A DNA stretch of 64,000 bases from Zoogloea oleivorans (GTDB lineage Bacteria; Pseudomonadota; Gammaproteobacteria; Burkholderiales; Rhodocyclaceae), in contig NZ_SDKK01000001.1 of assembly GCF_008107625.1 (NCBI RefSeq), forward strand, positions 91,651 through 155,650. Reading direction: 5' to 3'. This document shows, one piece after another, positions 27,281 to 34,752 of this stretch. The position numbers and the translations under genes are program-made. Within the stretch, counting starts at the first letter, position 1. Each line of letters opens with the position of its first letter. Below the pieces are notes generated by a model that saw nothing but the letters and a program-made list of their open reading frames with translations, was not told the DNA's origin and made no database searches.

Positions 27281-27309
27281 GTATTCAGCCAGACGCATGC
27301 TGCTGTCAA
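27281..27309 (-). promoter_or_regulatory. Promoter of the immunity leader
   Basis: TTGACA (27309 to 27304) and GAATAC (27286 to 27281) on the minus strand are 17 bases apart. Transcription would start near 27274 and run through seqA, the terminator and the antisense RNA. Confidence 0.65.
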
Positions 27310-27330
27310 GCATCTACTAGAAAATTATTC

Positions 27331-27433
27331 GGGCGGCCTCCACGAGCCGCTCTTCATCAGTTCGACTGCTCAGTTTTGAGCACTCCTACCTCTACGAACA
27401 GGGCGGCTTCCAGGAGCCGCTCTTCATCAGTTC
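27331..27433. repeat. 33-bp direct repeat covering the end of the M41-like gene
   Basis: 27331 to 27363 and 27401 to 27433 match at 31 of 33 bases, 70 bases apart. The right copy encodes the C-terminal residues LMKSGSWKPP of the peptidase; the left copy lies beyond its stop and still encodes the similar MKSGSWRPP. This looks like a remnant of a tandem duplication or a former longer C-terminus. The palindrome TGCTCA-GTTT-TGAGCA (27367 to 27382) lies between them. Confidence 0.75.
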
Positions 27434-27919
27434 ACCGGCAATCTGCACTACCCGGCCCCAGTTCTGCGTCAGCACCGACAACGCCACGCGTTGCGCGTAG
27501 CCGTGTCCGGCTGAGCTGCCGCCGAAGATCGGAAAGAGCATGTCGTGTGCAAGCTGCCAGTCAGAGTCATTGCGCTTGGTTACGCCCTGCCAGGGTGCGC
27601 CGGCATAGATCAGCTCTGCACAAATGCCCGCGTGGGCGAGTGCGGCGGCTCCGGCATGGTGGGCCTCGTTTGGGGAAACGATACCTACGGCTGTGGCACG
27701 TTCGGACGGCCTATCGAATAGCGTAGCGCCTTCCCCTTTGGCGGCCACAGCCTGCTTCACATCGAAGCCCACCCACTCCAGCAGAACAACATGACCGGCC
27801 TCGTGGTACGCCGTGAGGGCAAGGCTTGAGGTCTTGATTTCTTCCGGGACGAGAGCGAACGGCCACACGCGGCGGACTTCATCGTCCCGGGGAAATGGAT
27901 ATTCAATCTGTCGCATCAT
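27392..27919 (-). CDS. Free-standing M41 (FtsH protease domain)-like metallopeptidase
   Basis: A 175-residue protein with the zinc motif HEAGH (H39, E40, H43) inside TAYHEAGHVVLLEW, a central AAALAHAGICAELIYAG helix as in FtsH, and NDSDWQLAHDM (D118/D120) where FtsH has its third zinc ligand. The AAA ATPase and membrane segments of FtsH are absent, so it can only be the protease part. Its start overlaps the stop of the tape measure gene. It may process a structural protein, replacing the missing prohead protease, or cleave a repressor; both are inference. Confidence 0.75.
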   Translation of the reverse strand: MMRQIEYPFPRDDEVRRVWPFALVPEEIKTSSLALTAYHEAGHVVLLEWVGFDVKQAVAAKGEGATLFDRPSERATAVGIVSPNEAHHAGAAALAHAGICAELIYAGAPWQGVTKRNDSDWQLAHDMLFPIFGGSSAGHGYAQRVALSVLTQNWGRVVQIAGELMKSGSWKPPCS

Positions 27920-30663
27920 GATCTAGCCGCCAGTTCCTGCAGCGTAGAAACAAGCGCCGCGGCATCTGCTTGACTCGCAACTTTTACCGACGACGTACCG
28001 CGGTTTGTCGTCAGGTCCACCCTGACGATATTCATGTAGGAAGACTGAACACCTTTTCCGGTGAGGCGATCCGCAAGAGCTTGAACCGCTGCATCAAGCG
28101 ACAGGCCATAGGTGTTCTGGGTGTTTCCGGCGCCATCGAAGAACTGGCTAGCTTGCTGGGCAGCCAGCGCATCACTGACACCCAGGTTCTTCAACCTGGT
28201 GGCGACGGTCTGCGGGGTCACCCTCGCCACCTCGAGCACGTTGCCGCTGGCATCCCGCGTGAAGCCATCCTTGGCCGCAGCCGCACCGCGTATCGAGGTA
28301 GTCAATCCGTCGTAGCTGGTAGCTGCACGATCGGCAGCCGAAGCCGCATCGTCGGTTGAAGACGAGAGATCAAAGAAGCTCGATTTCAGCTCTTTGGTTT
28401 CGTAGGACAGCGCCTTCATCCGGGCGGCGATCAGATCGTATTTATCCGCCTCCAGTTGCTTGGCCTTGATGTTGACATCCATAACGGCCAACTCGGCCTT
28501 CTTCGCTTCGGTCAGGGCGCCAGACGCTTCCAGCTCGGCCCGTTTGGCCTTGGCGACAATCAGCATGGCTTCAGCCTCGAGGCGTGACGCCTGCGCCGAC
28601 GCTTCACTGATTTCCAGCTCGATCCGCCAGACAGCAATCTGAGCCTGTGCAATCTCCTTTTCGTTGCCGCGCTGCTTGGCGATCTCCAGGATGGTGTTGG
28701 CCCGGTAGAGGTCGTTTTGCAAGGCGGATTGTTGAAGGGTGGCAGCAGCCCGTTCAGCCGTTACATGGCGCTCAGCGGCGGCCGTTGCGTCGGAAAGGGC
28801 ATCGCGGTAAAGCAGCAAGGCCTTTTGAGCGGCCTCCTTTGAGGCAGTCAGTTCCTTGTCGGTTGCCACTCCTTTTACGAAAGCCTCGCCCGTCTTCTCG
28901 AAGGCTGCATTCGCGGCTACATAGGCGTCTCGCAGCGCGTAGACCTGCTTGGAATGATCCTTGTATGTTTCGGCTGCAGCCTGAGCCTCCAAGGTGGCCG
29001 AGTGCGATGCCGCCGCTTCCTGAGTCGCCTTGTCGGCAAGAGCCTTCTTCGCGTCGACCTCCTTGCCCAGGTCTTCAATTTTCTGCTTGCGAGCAGTGGA
29101 TTCAGCCCCCATTCCCGCAACTTCAGCCTTCTGAGCTGCGAGGTATTCCGCGAGGCCAGCAATCTCCTCCTGCAGTGCTCGTCGGCCATCTCCTCTGACG
29201 CTTGCTTCCTGCTCCAGGGCGGCAATCCGTGATTGCGTCATGGCAATCTGCTCTTGCGCCTGCTTCCTTCCTGCTTCCGCCGCGATTTTCTCCGCGGCCA
29301 GTTCCGTCTCTTTTAGGGCAACAGCAAAGCGGGTCTGTTCCGCTATGCGCTGCAGAGCAGCTTCTTCAGCTTGGGCTGCATCCACTGCCGTGCGGCGCTG
29401 CTGGGCCTCAGTGTCGTAAAGCTGACTGGCCCGCATCATTGCATCAGCCTCTGACTGGCGGGCGGCAGCAACTTTCTCGAGGTTTATGATCTGCTTTCCC
29501 GCTTCATCATTCGCTTTTGTGAAAGCGCTCTGAAGCTGAAGGACGTCATTGCTCTGCGTCCGGATTACGGTCCCCATCTGTGCGGCGGCGGTACCAACAT
29601 CGCCCAGCGACTTCGATAGCAATGCGCTGCTTCGTGCCGTCGCTTCCAGCGATTGGCGGGCCTTCTCCGCGTCCCATTGGGGGCCGCCAAAGAGCTCTCG
29701 CGTTTTGCTTATGCCAGCCTCAAAACCGACTGTCAGCGCCTTGGCGCCAAAGGTTGTGAGGGCCAACCCCTCGTTTAGAACCTTCATGACACCGGAGTCA
29801 CCGATAACTGTGAAGAATTCCGTGGCGCTGTTTTTCATCCTTGCCCACTGGGCGGCGAAAGTGTCGTTGTTGGCCTTTCCTACGCCATACATTTCGGTCA
29901 GACCCCTGGCGAGGGCGGGCAGCAGGTCTTCGGCCAGGACAGAGCCGGACTCGACCATTTTTGTAAGCTCGGCGACGGTCAGCCCTGCGCCCGCTGCTGC
30001 GGCTTTCATTGCGCCTGGCAAGGCTTCACCAAGCTGGCCCCGCAGCTCCTCCATAGATACCTTGCCTTTAGACGCCATCTGATTGACGGCCAGCAGCGCC
30101 GTCGAGGTTTCGGCGCTTGTTTTCCCGAGGGTTGCCATTGCTCCAGCAACGGCCTCAAACACCTGCCGGGCGGCGGCGCCTTCAAGGGCCGTACCCTTTG
30201 TGCTGGCAAGCAACTGCATGTAGGCCTTGCCGGCATCGAGAACATCCACGCCGAGGCGCTGAGCCGCCCCGCGAATGTATTCCAGTTCAGCGGCTGCCCG
30301 TTCGGTGCTGCCTGTCAGGATCGACATGGTGCGAGTCAGGCTCTCGACCTGACTGTTTGCATCAATAAAGGCTCTCCCTGCCTGCAGAGCGGCGGCGGCC
30401 TTGGCCAACTGGACTGCCATGTCCTGAACCTGCCCGCTCATGTTTTTGGTGGACTTGGCAGCCTTGTCGGCTGTGGCGTTGTACTGCTCGGCATCCGCGG
30501 ACATTTTGCGAAGCCGATCGGAAAGCACGCCCAAGGCTGGTGCAGCCTCGCCGCCCTGTTTGGCCAAGCTGTCAATATGCTTTGCAAGTTGTTCGACGGC
30601 TGCGCCGCCGGTTGTGTCGGCGGCGATGCGCAACCGTACTTCGTCATCGCTCAGGAGAGCCAT
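27916..30663 (-). CDS. Phage tail tape measure protein
   Basis: A 915-residue protein. The N-terminal tape-measure domain covers about 60 to 270 (QVESLTRTMSILTGSTERAA, NQMASKGKVSMEELRGQLGEALPGA), followed by very long Ala/Glu/Lys-rich coiled coils (about 350 to 760) and a C-terminal part with conserved Asn/Gly patches. Such proteins set tail length and are ejected with the DNA. It is full-length in appearance, yet no tail tube, sheath, baseplate or tail-fibre gene accompanies it, which is unusual. Confidence 0.88.
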   Translation of the reverse strand: MALLSDDEVRLRIAADTTGGAAVEQLAKHIDSLAKQGGEAAPALGVLSDRLRKMSADAEQYNATADKAAKSTKNMSGQVQDMAVQLAKAAAALQAGRAFIDANSQVESLTRTMSILTGSTERAAAELEYIRGAAQRLGVDVLDAGKAYMQLLASTKGTALEGAAARQVFEAVAGAMATLGKTSAETSTALLAVNQMASKGKVSMEELRGQLGEALPGAMKAAAAGAGLTVAELTKMVESGSVLAEDLLPALARGLTEMYGVGKANNDTFAAQWARMKNSATEFFTVIGDSGVMKVLNEGLALTTFGAKALTVGFEAGISKTRELFGGPQWDAEKARQSLEATARSSALLSKSLGDVGTAAAQMGTVIRTQSNDVLQLQSAFTKANDEAGKQIINLEKVAAARQSEADAMMRASQLYDTEAQQRRTAVDAAQAEEAALQRIAEQTRFAVALKETELAAEKIAAEAGRKQAQEQIAMTQSRIAALEQEASVRGDGRRALQEEIAGLAEYLAAQKAEVAGMGAESTARKQKIEDLGKEVDAKKALADKATQEAAASHSATLEAQAAAETYKDHSKQVYALRDAYVAANAAFEKTGEAFVKGVATDKELTASKEAAQKALLLYRDALSDATAAAERHVTAERAAATLQQSALQNDLYRANTILEIAKQRGNEKEIAQAQIAVWRIELEISEASAQASRLEAEAMLIVAKAKRAELEASGALTEAKKAELAVMDVNIKAKQLEADKYDLIAARMKALSYETKELKSSFFDLSSSTDDAASAADRAATSYDGLTTSIRGAAAAKDGFTRDASGNVLEVARVTPQTVATRLKNLGVSDALAAQQASQFFDGAGNTQNTYGLSLDAAVQALADRLTGKGVQSSYMNIVRVDLTTNRGTSSVKVASQADAAALVSTLQELAARS

Positions 30664-30895
30664 TTGCGTAGTCCTTCAGAATTTTTGTGGCGGGGCCGGG
30701 AGAGATGGCGAGGAGCTTGCTGGCGAAGGAATCCGCCAAGTCGTGCTTGAGAGAGCGAATGGCAAGACCGAACATTTTCCGGAGAGGGTGGGCAGAGGCA
30801 TACAGCTCAATGCCCAGAACATCCAGATAGGCGGCAATTGCAGCACGCACCTCTGGGTCTACGGCCGGATCGTCGCCGGCAGGGGATTGCGTCAT
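30644..30895 (-). CDS. Small protein preceding the tape measure (candidate tail assembly partner)
   Basis: An 83-residue helical protein with AAGGAA before its ATG and a 20-base overlap with the tape measure gene. Tail assembly chaperones occupy this position in tailed phages, but no family motif or slippery frameshift site is evident. Confidence 0.5.
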   Translation of the reverse strand: MTQSPAGDDPAVDPEVRAAIAAYLDVLGIELYASAHPLRKMFGLAIRSLKHDLADSFASKLLAISPGPATKILKDYANGSPER

Positions 30896-31013
30896 CGGAT
30901 GTTCCTTGGTGTATGGGGGCGCACCTCGCAGCCCGTAGGCGTCCCTGGTGCGCTTGTGCAGGCCGTCAGCCGCCGGCCGGCACGGGTGGGGCTGAAGCCC
31001 CTTTCCGGAGAAA
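30896..31013. other. Short intergenic stretch with GC hairpins
   Basis: About 118 bases between the capsid gene and the small gene before the tape measure. On the minus strand GGGGCTTCAGCCCC could form a weak terminator or processing hairpin after the capsid gene; there is no T-run. Confidence 0.4.
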
Positions 31014-32144
31014 TCAAGACCCTGCGTTGGTCACCGAGCCGCGGTGATCAACTGCAGATACACCGAAGTCGTAGCGGACCTTGAAGCGGGTGCCATCTAC
31101 CGAAAAACCTTCCACCTGCTCGAGAAATGGTTGCTCGTTGCCACCAAGGAAATCTACTTCGAGGACGGGGGCTTCCACTGGATCGGCGAAGCTATAGCGG
31201 CGTGTGCCAAAGAGGCGCGGGGAATCTACGATGTCGCGGTAGAGGCCGCGGATGGAGTTGGGGCGGCGATCCCCGGGATTCTTCGTATCCAGTTCGTTGA
31301 ATTCTGCACCGTTGACCTCAATGGCCCTGGCGCGCAGCCATACAGGTGCAAGCAGAATGGACGGCTGGAGAACAAGAGAGCTACCGCCACCAGGCTCTTT
31401 CTGATCCGCCATCAGTTGTCGGTCGGCATCGACGGAACCCTGTGACAGTGCAGCGGGGGCACCAATGTTGTTGTGGAGGGCATGAAACAGCGTGTAGCCA
31501 TCGTCCATGACCGGGCCAAGGCCAGAGTTCAGGAGCAGAAGAGCGTAAACATCCGTTTCGACGGTACGCGCAGCGGAGCGGCCAAGCTGGTACGACGGGT
31601 CCATGAAGGAGCCGAGATCGTCGTCAATGATTGCTTGACGAGAGAGGTTGATGATCAGCCCCTTGGTACCTATACGGACGCGGGCTCTTTCGCCGTCGGG
31701 AATCAGGGCGTTACGGAACTCGCCAAGCTCATTGAGCGGCTGCAGGTTCTGCAGTGCGGCAAGTCGGTAGCGCGGGTGGTCGCGGAAGTCGGAGACGGAG
31801 CCGACAGCGCAGAAGCGGCGCCAGGTGACGGCGGCAGTGGCGTAGGCCATCTGCAGCGTCTTGTGCATCGCGTTTTCCAGCAAAATCGGGAAGTCGCTGG
31901 TGCTCTGCGTAAAGGCAGCGCCGACAATCTCCATATTGTCGCGATTACGGTAGTCAACGCCACCACGTACCAAGGAAGCCTTGGCGATATTGAGTAGTGA
32001 ATCGCCACGGTAAGGGTTGCCGTCAATCTTGGCCTTGTCCTCATTCGAGGCCACGCCGGCACGCACCATCAAGGCAGCAATGATTGCACCGCGGCGCTTG
32101 TCGGCTTCGTCTTCGACGGTTTGAATTTTATTTGTGGAAGTCAT
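31014..32144 (-). CDS. Major capsid protein, Mu gpT type
   Basis: A 376-residue protein starting at ATG 32144 (MTSTNKIQTVEDEAD). It shows the whole pattern of the Mu-like gpT/protease-capsid fusion family: TSDFPILLENAMHKTLQMAY, VSDFRDHPRYRL, LNELGEFRNALIPDGE, ISRQAIIDDDLGSF-like NLSRQAIIDDDLGSF, DDGYTLFHALHNN, and the C-terminal EVDFLGGNEQPFLEQ with RYDFGVSAVDHRGSVTNAG. In many phages this domain is fused to a ClpP-like prohead protease; here it stands alone and no protease of that kind is present. It would form the shell of the satellite capsid. Confidence 0.88.
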   Translation of the reverse strand: MTSTNKIQTVEDEADKRRGAIIAALMVRAGVASNEDKAKIDGNPYRGDSLLNIAKASLVRGGVDYRNRDNMEIVGAAFTQSTSDFPILLENAMHKTLQMAYATAAVTWRRFCAVGSVSDFRDHPRYRLAALQNLQPLNELGEFRNALIPDGERARVRIGTKGLIINLSRQAIIDDDLGSFMDPSYQLGRSAARTVETDVYALLLLNSGLGPVMDDGYTLFHALHNNIGAPAALSQGSVDADRQLMADQKEPGGGSSLVLQPSILLAPVWLRARAIEVNGAEFNELDTKNPGDRRPNSIRGLYRDIVDSPRLFGTRRYSFADPVEAPVLEVDFLGGNEQPFLEQVEGFSVDGTRFKVRYDFGVSAVDHRGSVTNAGS

Positions 32145-32155
32145 ATTCCGGCCTT

Positions 32156-32746
32156 TTAGGAAAGAAGGGTTTTCTTGCCCGCGGCGACTGCAGCGGGGGC
32201 CTCGTCGCCCGTTATTACGGGGAAACAATCCGCAACCATGTCCCTCCAATTTACCCAGCATAGAGTCATATCGCTATTGGCGATCAGTCCATAAATTTCG
32301 ATAAGGCTGGCACGCACTTTCTTGTCATCGGCAATGCGAGCCTTGATCGGTTCGATCAGCTCTTCCACTCGTGATCGAAGGGCTGCGTTATGGGCATGAG
32401 TCGCTGCGTATATCTCTTGGTCAATCTGAGGTTGAATGTCTCGGGCGGCGGCAATGACCTGCCTCACCTCCTCTAAACGCTTTCGGGCGGCCTCTATCCC
32501 ATCCCGGGCCGTCATTACGTCAATTTCGCCGACAAGGCCGCGGACATAAGAGGCTTGCACCTCCTGGGCGCGCTTGGTGGCATCGACAATTTCGGTTTGG
32601 ATGGCCTTAATCCCAAGCTCTGATTTTTCGACAACAGCTTGAACGTGGGCGCGTTGCGCCTCGAGCTCCTTAAGGGCTTTGAGTGTTTTCATGGCGTGGC
32701 TTTCTGACGAGGGGGAGAGGGAGAGAAAACGGGAAACGGGGTTCAT
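32156..32746 (-). CDS. Coiled-coil protein, candidate scaffold
   Basis: A protein of 178 to 196 residues that is almost entirely helical with a long heptad region (about 20 to 130). It lies 11 bases before the capsid gene, where phages encode scaffolding proteins. Either the ATG at 32746 (overlapping the upstream stop as ATGA) or that at 32692 (MKTLKALKELEAQ) may be used. Scaffold function is inferred from position and coiled coil only. Confidence 0.55.
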   Translation of the reverse strand: MNPVSRFLSLSPSSESHAMKTLKALKELEAQRAHVQAVVEKSELGIKAIQTEIVDATKRAQEVQASYVRGLVGEIDVMTARDGIEAARKRLEEVRQVIAAARDIQPQIDQEIYAATHAHNAALRSRVEELIEPIKARIADDKKVRASLIEIYGLIANSDMTLCWVNWRDMVADCFPVITGDEAPAAVAAGKKTLLS

Positions 32747-32937
32747 GCTTGCGCCGCCTTGGCAGCAGTGACGGGCCAGCGCAGGCGACCGTTGGGCAGC
32801 TTGATCGGCACGGCGCCGAAGTAACTACCCTTCGTGTAAAGGGCATTGCGGACGGTTCCAGGCTGGACGCCATGCCGCTGGGCGAATGTCTCGGTGCTCT
32901 CCGTGGAGGGAGAAACGGCGGCGGCCTCTTTGTGCAT
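32743..32937 (-). CDS. Small HTH DNA-binding protein
   Basis: A 64-residue protein with a helix-turn-helix (TFAQRHGVQPGTVRNALYTK) and a beta wing (VPIKLPNGRLRWP), as in MerR/excisionase-type phage regulators. It lies between the Mor-like activator and the structural genes and may control them. Confidence 0.6.
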   Translation of the reverse strand: MHKEAAAVSPSTESTETFAQRHGVQPGTVRNALYTKGSYFGAVPIKLPNGRLRWPVTAAKAAQA

Positions 32938-33033
32938 TGCATTGCTCCTAAAAAGTGCTGAATTAGGCTCAATGGTGCTTTGTGTGCTGTCTCATTTTCA
33001 GGGGGTGGCGTGAGACAGGTTCAGGTCTAGGAA

Positions 33034-33471
33034 CTACAGCCGTGGCCGCTTCCAGTCTTTTCCGAAGAGGCCGAGACGAGGGGAGGAGCGGATTTTCGAC
33101 AGGGAATTGGGGGTCAGGCGCTCCTCGCCGGCAGAGGCGTTATCGGCCACTACCGGCGCAGCGGCGGCAGCGACAAAGCCAGGACCGATAATCCGGTAGA
33201 ACGTCGCCCGGCTGACGTCCCAGCGCTGCTGCAGGCGTTTCCGGCTGGCCCTGGTTCCGTCGTAGTCGCGGCGGATGGACTCATCCCGCTCGAGGATTTC
33301 CGCCGGGTCATGCTTGGCAACATAGATCGTTGCGCTTTGGTGGTGATGGCGAACCTTGCCGACAACCTTCACTGCCAGTGCACGGGCGATGCGTTCGTCT
33401 ATCCCGCCTTCAGATCGGATGGCTTCAGTAAGAACCCAAAGCAAGGACAAGCGCTCTTCATTTTTCTGCAT
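33034..33471 (-). CDS. Mor-like transcriptional activator
   Basis: A 145-residue protein. Its middle part (ATIYVAKHD, then RDESIRRDYDG and RKRLQQRWDVSRATFYRII) follows the Mor/C family of phage Mu: a dimerisation strand, a linker and a C-terminal helix-turn-helix. Mor activates the middle promoter of Mu. Here it is upstream of the capsid and tape measure genes, so it probably switches on the structural module. The C-terminal 45 residues are low-complexity and extra. Confidence 0.7.
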   Translation of the reverse strand: MQKNEERLSLLWVLTEAIRSEGGIDERIARALAVKVVGKVRHHHQSATIYVAKHDPAEILERDESIRRDYDGTRASRKRLQQRWDVSRATFYRIIGPGFVAAAAAPVVADNASAGEERLTPNSLSKIRSSPRLGLFGKDWKRPRL

Positions 33472-33566
33472 GACTCACACCTTTTGAAAACTCGATCAAG
33501 TGAGAAAAGCCGGGGGGTGGATGCTGGCCGCCAGCTTGCGCGGCAAGGGTTGAAGCGGAACGGATG

Positions 33567-33679
33567 TGTTCCCAGTGTTCCCAGTCAACTTTTAACTACT
33601 GGGAACACTCAGTACCCTCTTGAAGCCGCATAAACACTAGGTTTTCTCAATCTGTTCCCAGTGTTCCCACTGTTCCCAG
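33567..33679. repeat. Iteron array 1 (candidate replication origin)
   Basis: The 9-mer TGTTCCCAG occurs in tandem at 33567 to 33575 and 33576 to 33584, inverted (CTGGGAACA) at 33599 to 33607, and as a tandem triplet at 33653, 33662 (last base C) and 33671. The array fills the gap between the Mor-like gene and the DUF772 gene. P4 origins carry comparable short iterons bound by the alpha replicase. Confidence 0.8.
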
Positions 33680-33685
33680 TGGTTC

Positions 33686-34198
33686 CTATGCTTCCGGGCC
33701 TTGGCTTTTGGTAATGCGGCGGAAAACGGGGTCGGTAATTTCCCCCCGGCGGAACTCCACGCCGGCATCGTGCAAGGCGTCGGCAACCACCTGGCGGATA
33801 TCCCAGGACGGCCGCGGCCAATCCGTCCCATGGACCAATACGCGGAACTGGCGCAGGACAGATGCCGACGGCGGTCGCGGCTCCCAGGGGTCGGACCCAA
33901 TGAAGCGACTCATCGCGTGACTGTCGAGAAGTTCGGCCTCAGTCTGGCGATCGGACATCGCCCACAAGAGCTGGAGCACGTAGCACTTCAGCAACATGCG
34001 GAGCGAGTAGCCCTTCCGGCCGGTTTTGCGGATATCCGACTGGTACAGAGGCCGGGTGATCTCCTCAAGCTTCCCCCATGGGATTGCCGCCTCCACGAAG
34101 GCGAGCATGTCGGCCCGTTTTGGGGTTTTAGCGCGCGGCCACCTCATGGAGGTGAAAAGGGCTGTCTGCGTTGAATCGGTGTTGCAGGGGCGTTGCAT
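33686..34198 (-). CDS. DUF772-type protein derived from an IS5-like transposase N-terminus
   Basis: A 170-residue protein starting at ATG 34198 with AGAGGA upstream. It consists of the DUF772 domain of IS5/IS1182 transposases (PWGKLEEITRPLY, GYSLRMLLKCYVLQLLWAMSD, MSRFIGSD, PPSASVLRQFRVLV) and a short tail. The DDE catalytic domain is absent and no terminal repeats flank it, so it is a domesticated DNA-binding domain rather than a transposon. It lies between the two iteron arrays and may act in replication or its control. Confidence 0.7.
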   Translation of the reverse strand: MQRPCNTDSTQTALFTSMRWPRAKTPKRADMLAFVEAAIPWGKLEEITRPLYQSDIRKTGRKGYSLRMLLKCYVLQLLWAMSDRQTEAELLDSHAMSRFIGSDPWEPRPPSASVLRQFRVLVHGTDWPRPSWDIRQVVADALHDAGVEFRRGEITDPVFRRITKSQGPEA

Positions 34199-34293
34199 GA
34201 TTTGTCGTCCTCTGTTGCCTATGTTTTTGGAGCTCACCCTGGCGGAGTCTCACGGCTCTCCGTACCCGAGTGGGTTTTGGCTGGGGAGTACCT

Positions 34294-34752
34294 TCAGGAC
34301 ATGGCCGGATGCAACACCCAGGTGTTGCAGGTCGCACCCTTGTCGGCGGGAAGTCGGCGGAGTGGGTGGCTTGGTCCGTAGGCTGGTGCGAGGTCGAGCC
34401 GGTCGCCGCCGCAGTGCCCATCCGACAGGCCGGGCCTGTAGATGTGGGCACAGGTTCTGCAGGATGAATTTTCCCGTTTGACCATCGGCGCAGCTTCATC
34501 TAAACCACCACCACCCGGCATCAAGCTATGCGCTTGTCTTTGGGTTTGTGATGTGTCCTCATACCTTGCCCCTTCAAAACCGCTGGGAACAGCGGGAACT
34601 CTGGGAGCAGAGCTTAAAAACTCTTTGTCTTCAATGTCTTGGGTGTTCCCAGTGTCTTCCGAAGCACTGGGAACACTGGGGCTTGGCTCTGGGAACAGAT
34701 CCGCAGGCCCTAACACCTTGTCGACAAGCGAAGCCCACTCATTCGGCGGCAT
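34294..34752 (-). CDS. Cys-rich C-terminal-domain protein spanning iteron array 2
   Basis: A 152-residue protein starting at ATG 34752 with GGGAG upstream and overlapping the replicase gene by 14 bases. The first two thirds are low-complexity; the last 50 residues hold four cysteines (SCRTCAHI, DGHCGGD, ATCNTW) that may bind zinc. The iterons lie in its 5' part, which explains the repetitive VPSASEDTG/VPAVPSG stretches. Confidence 0.6.
   Translation of the reverse strand: MPPNEWASLVDKVLGPADLFPEPSPSVPSASEDTGNTQDIEDKEFLSSAPRVPAVPSGFEGARYEDTSQTQRQAHSLMPGGGGLDEAAPMVKRENSSCRTCAHIYRPGLSDGHCGGDRLDLAPAYGPSHPLRRLPADKGATCNTWVLHPAMS
34583..34697. repeat. Iteron array 2 (crr-like), inside a gene
   Basis: Exact copies of CTGGGAACA occur at 34583 to 34591, 34667 to 34675 and 34689 to 34697, and of its complement at 34644 to 34652, with degenerate copies near 34593 and 34601. 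The repeat unit is the same as in array 1, about 1 kb away. Two separate iteron loci resemble ori and crr of P4. Confidence 0.75.

Noticed and set aside
33567..33679. CRISPR array
   Set aside because: The repeats are only 9 bases, partly tandem without spacers and in both orientations; they fit iterons, not CRISPR.
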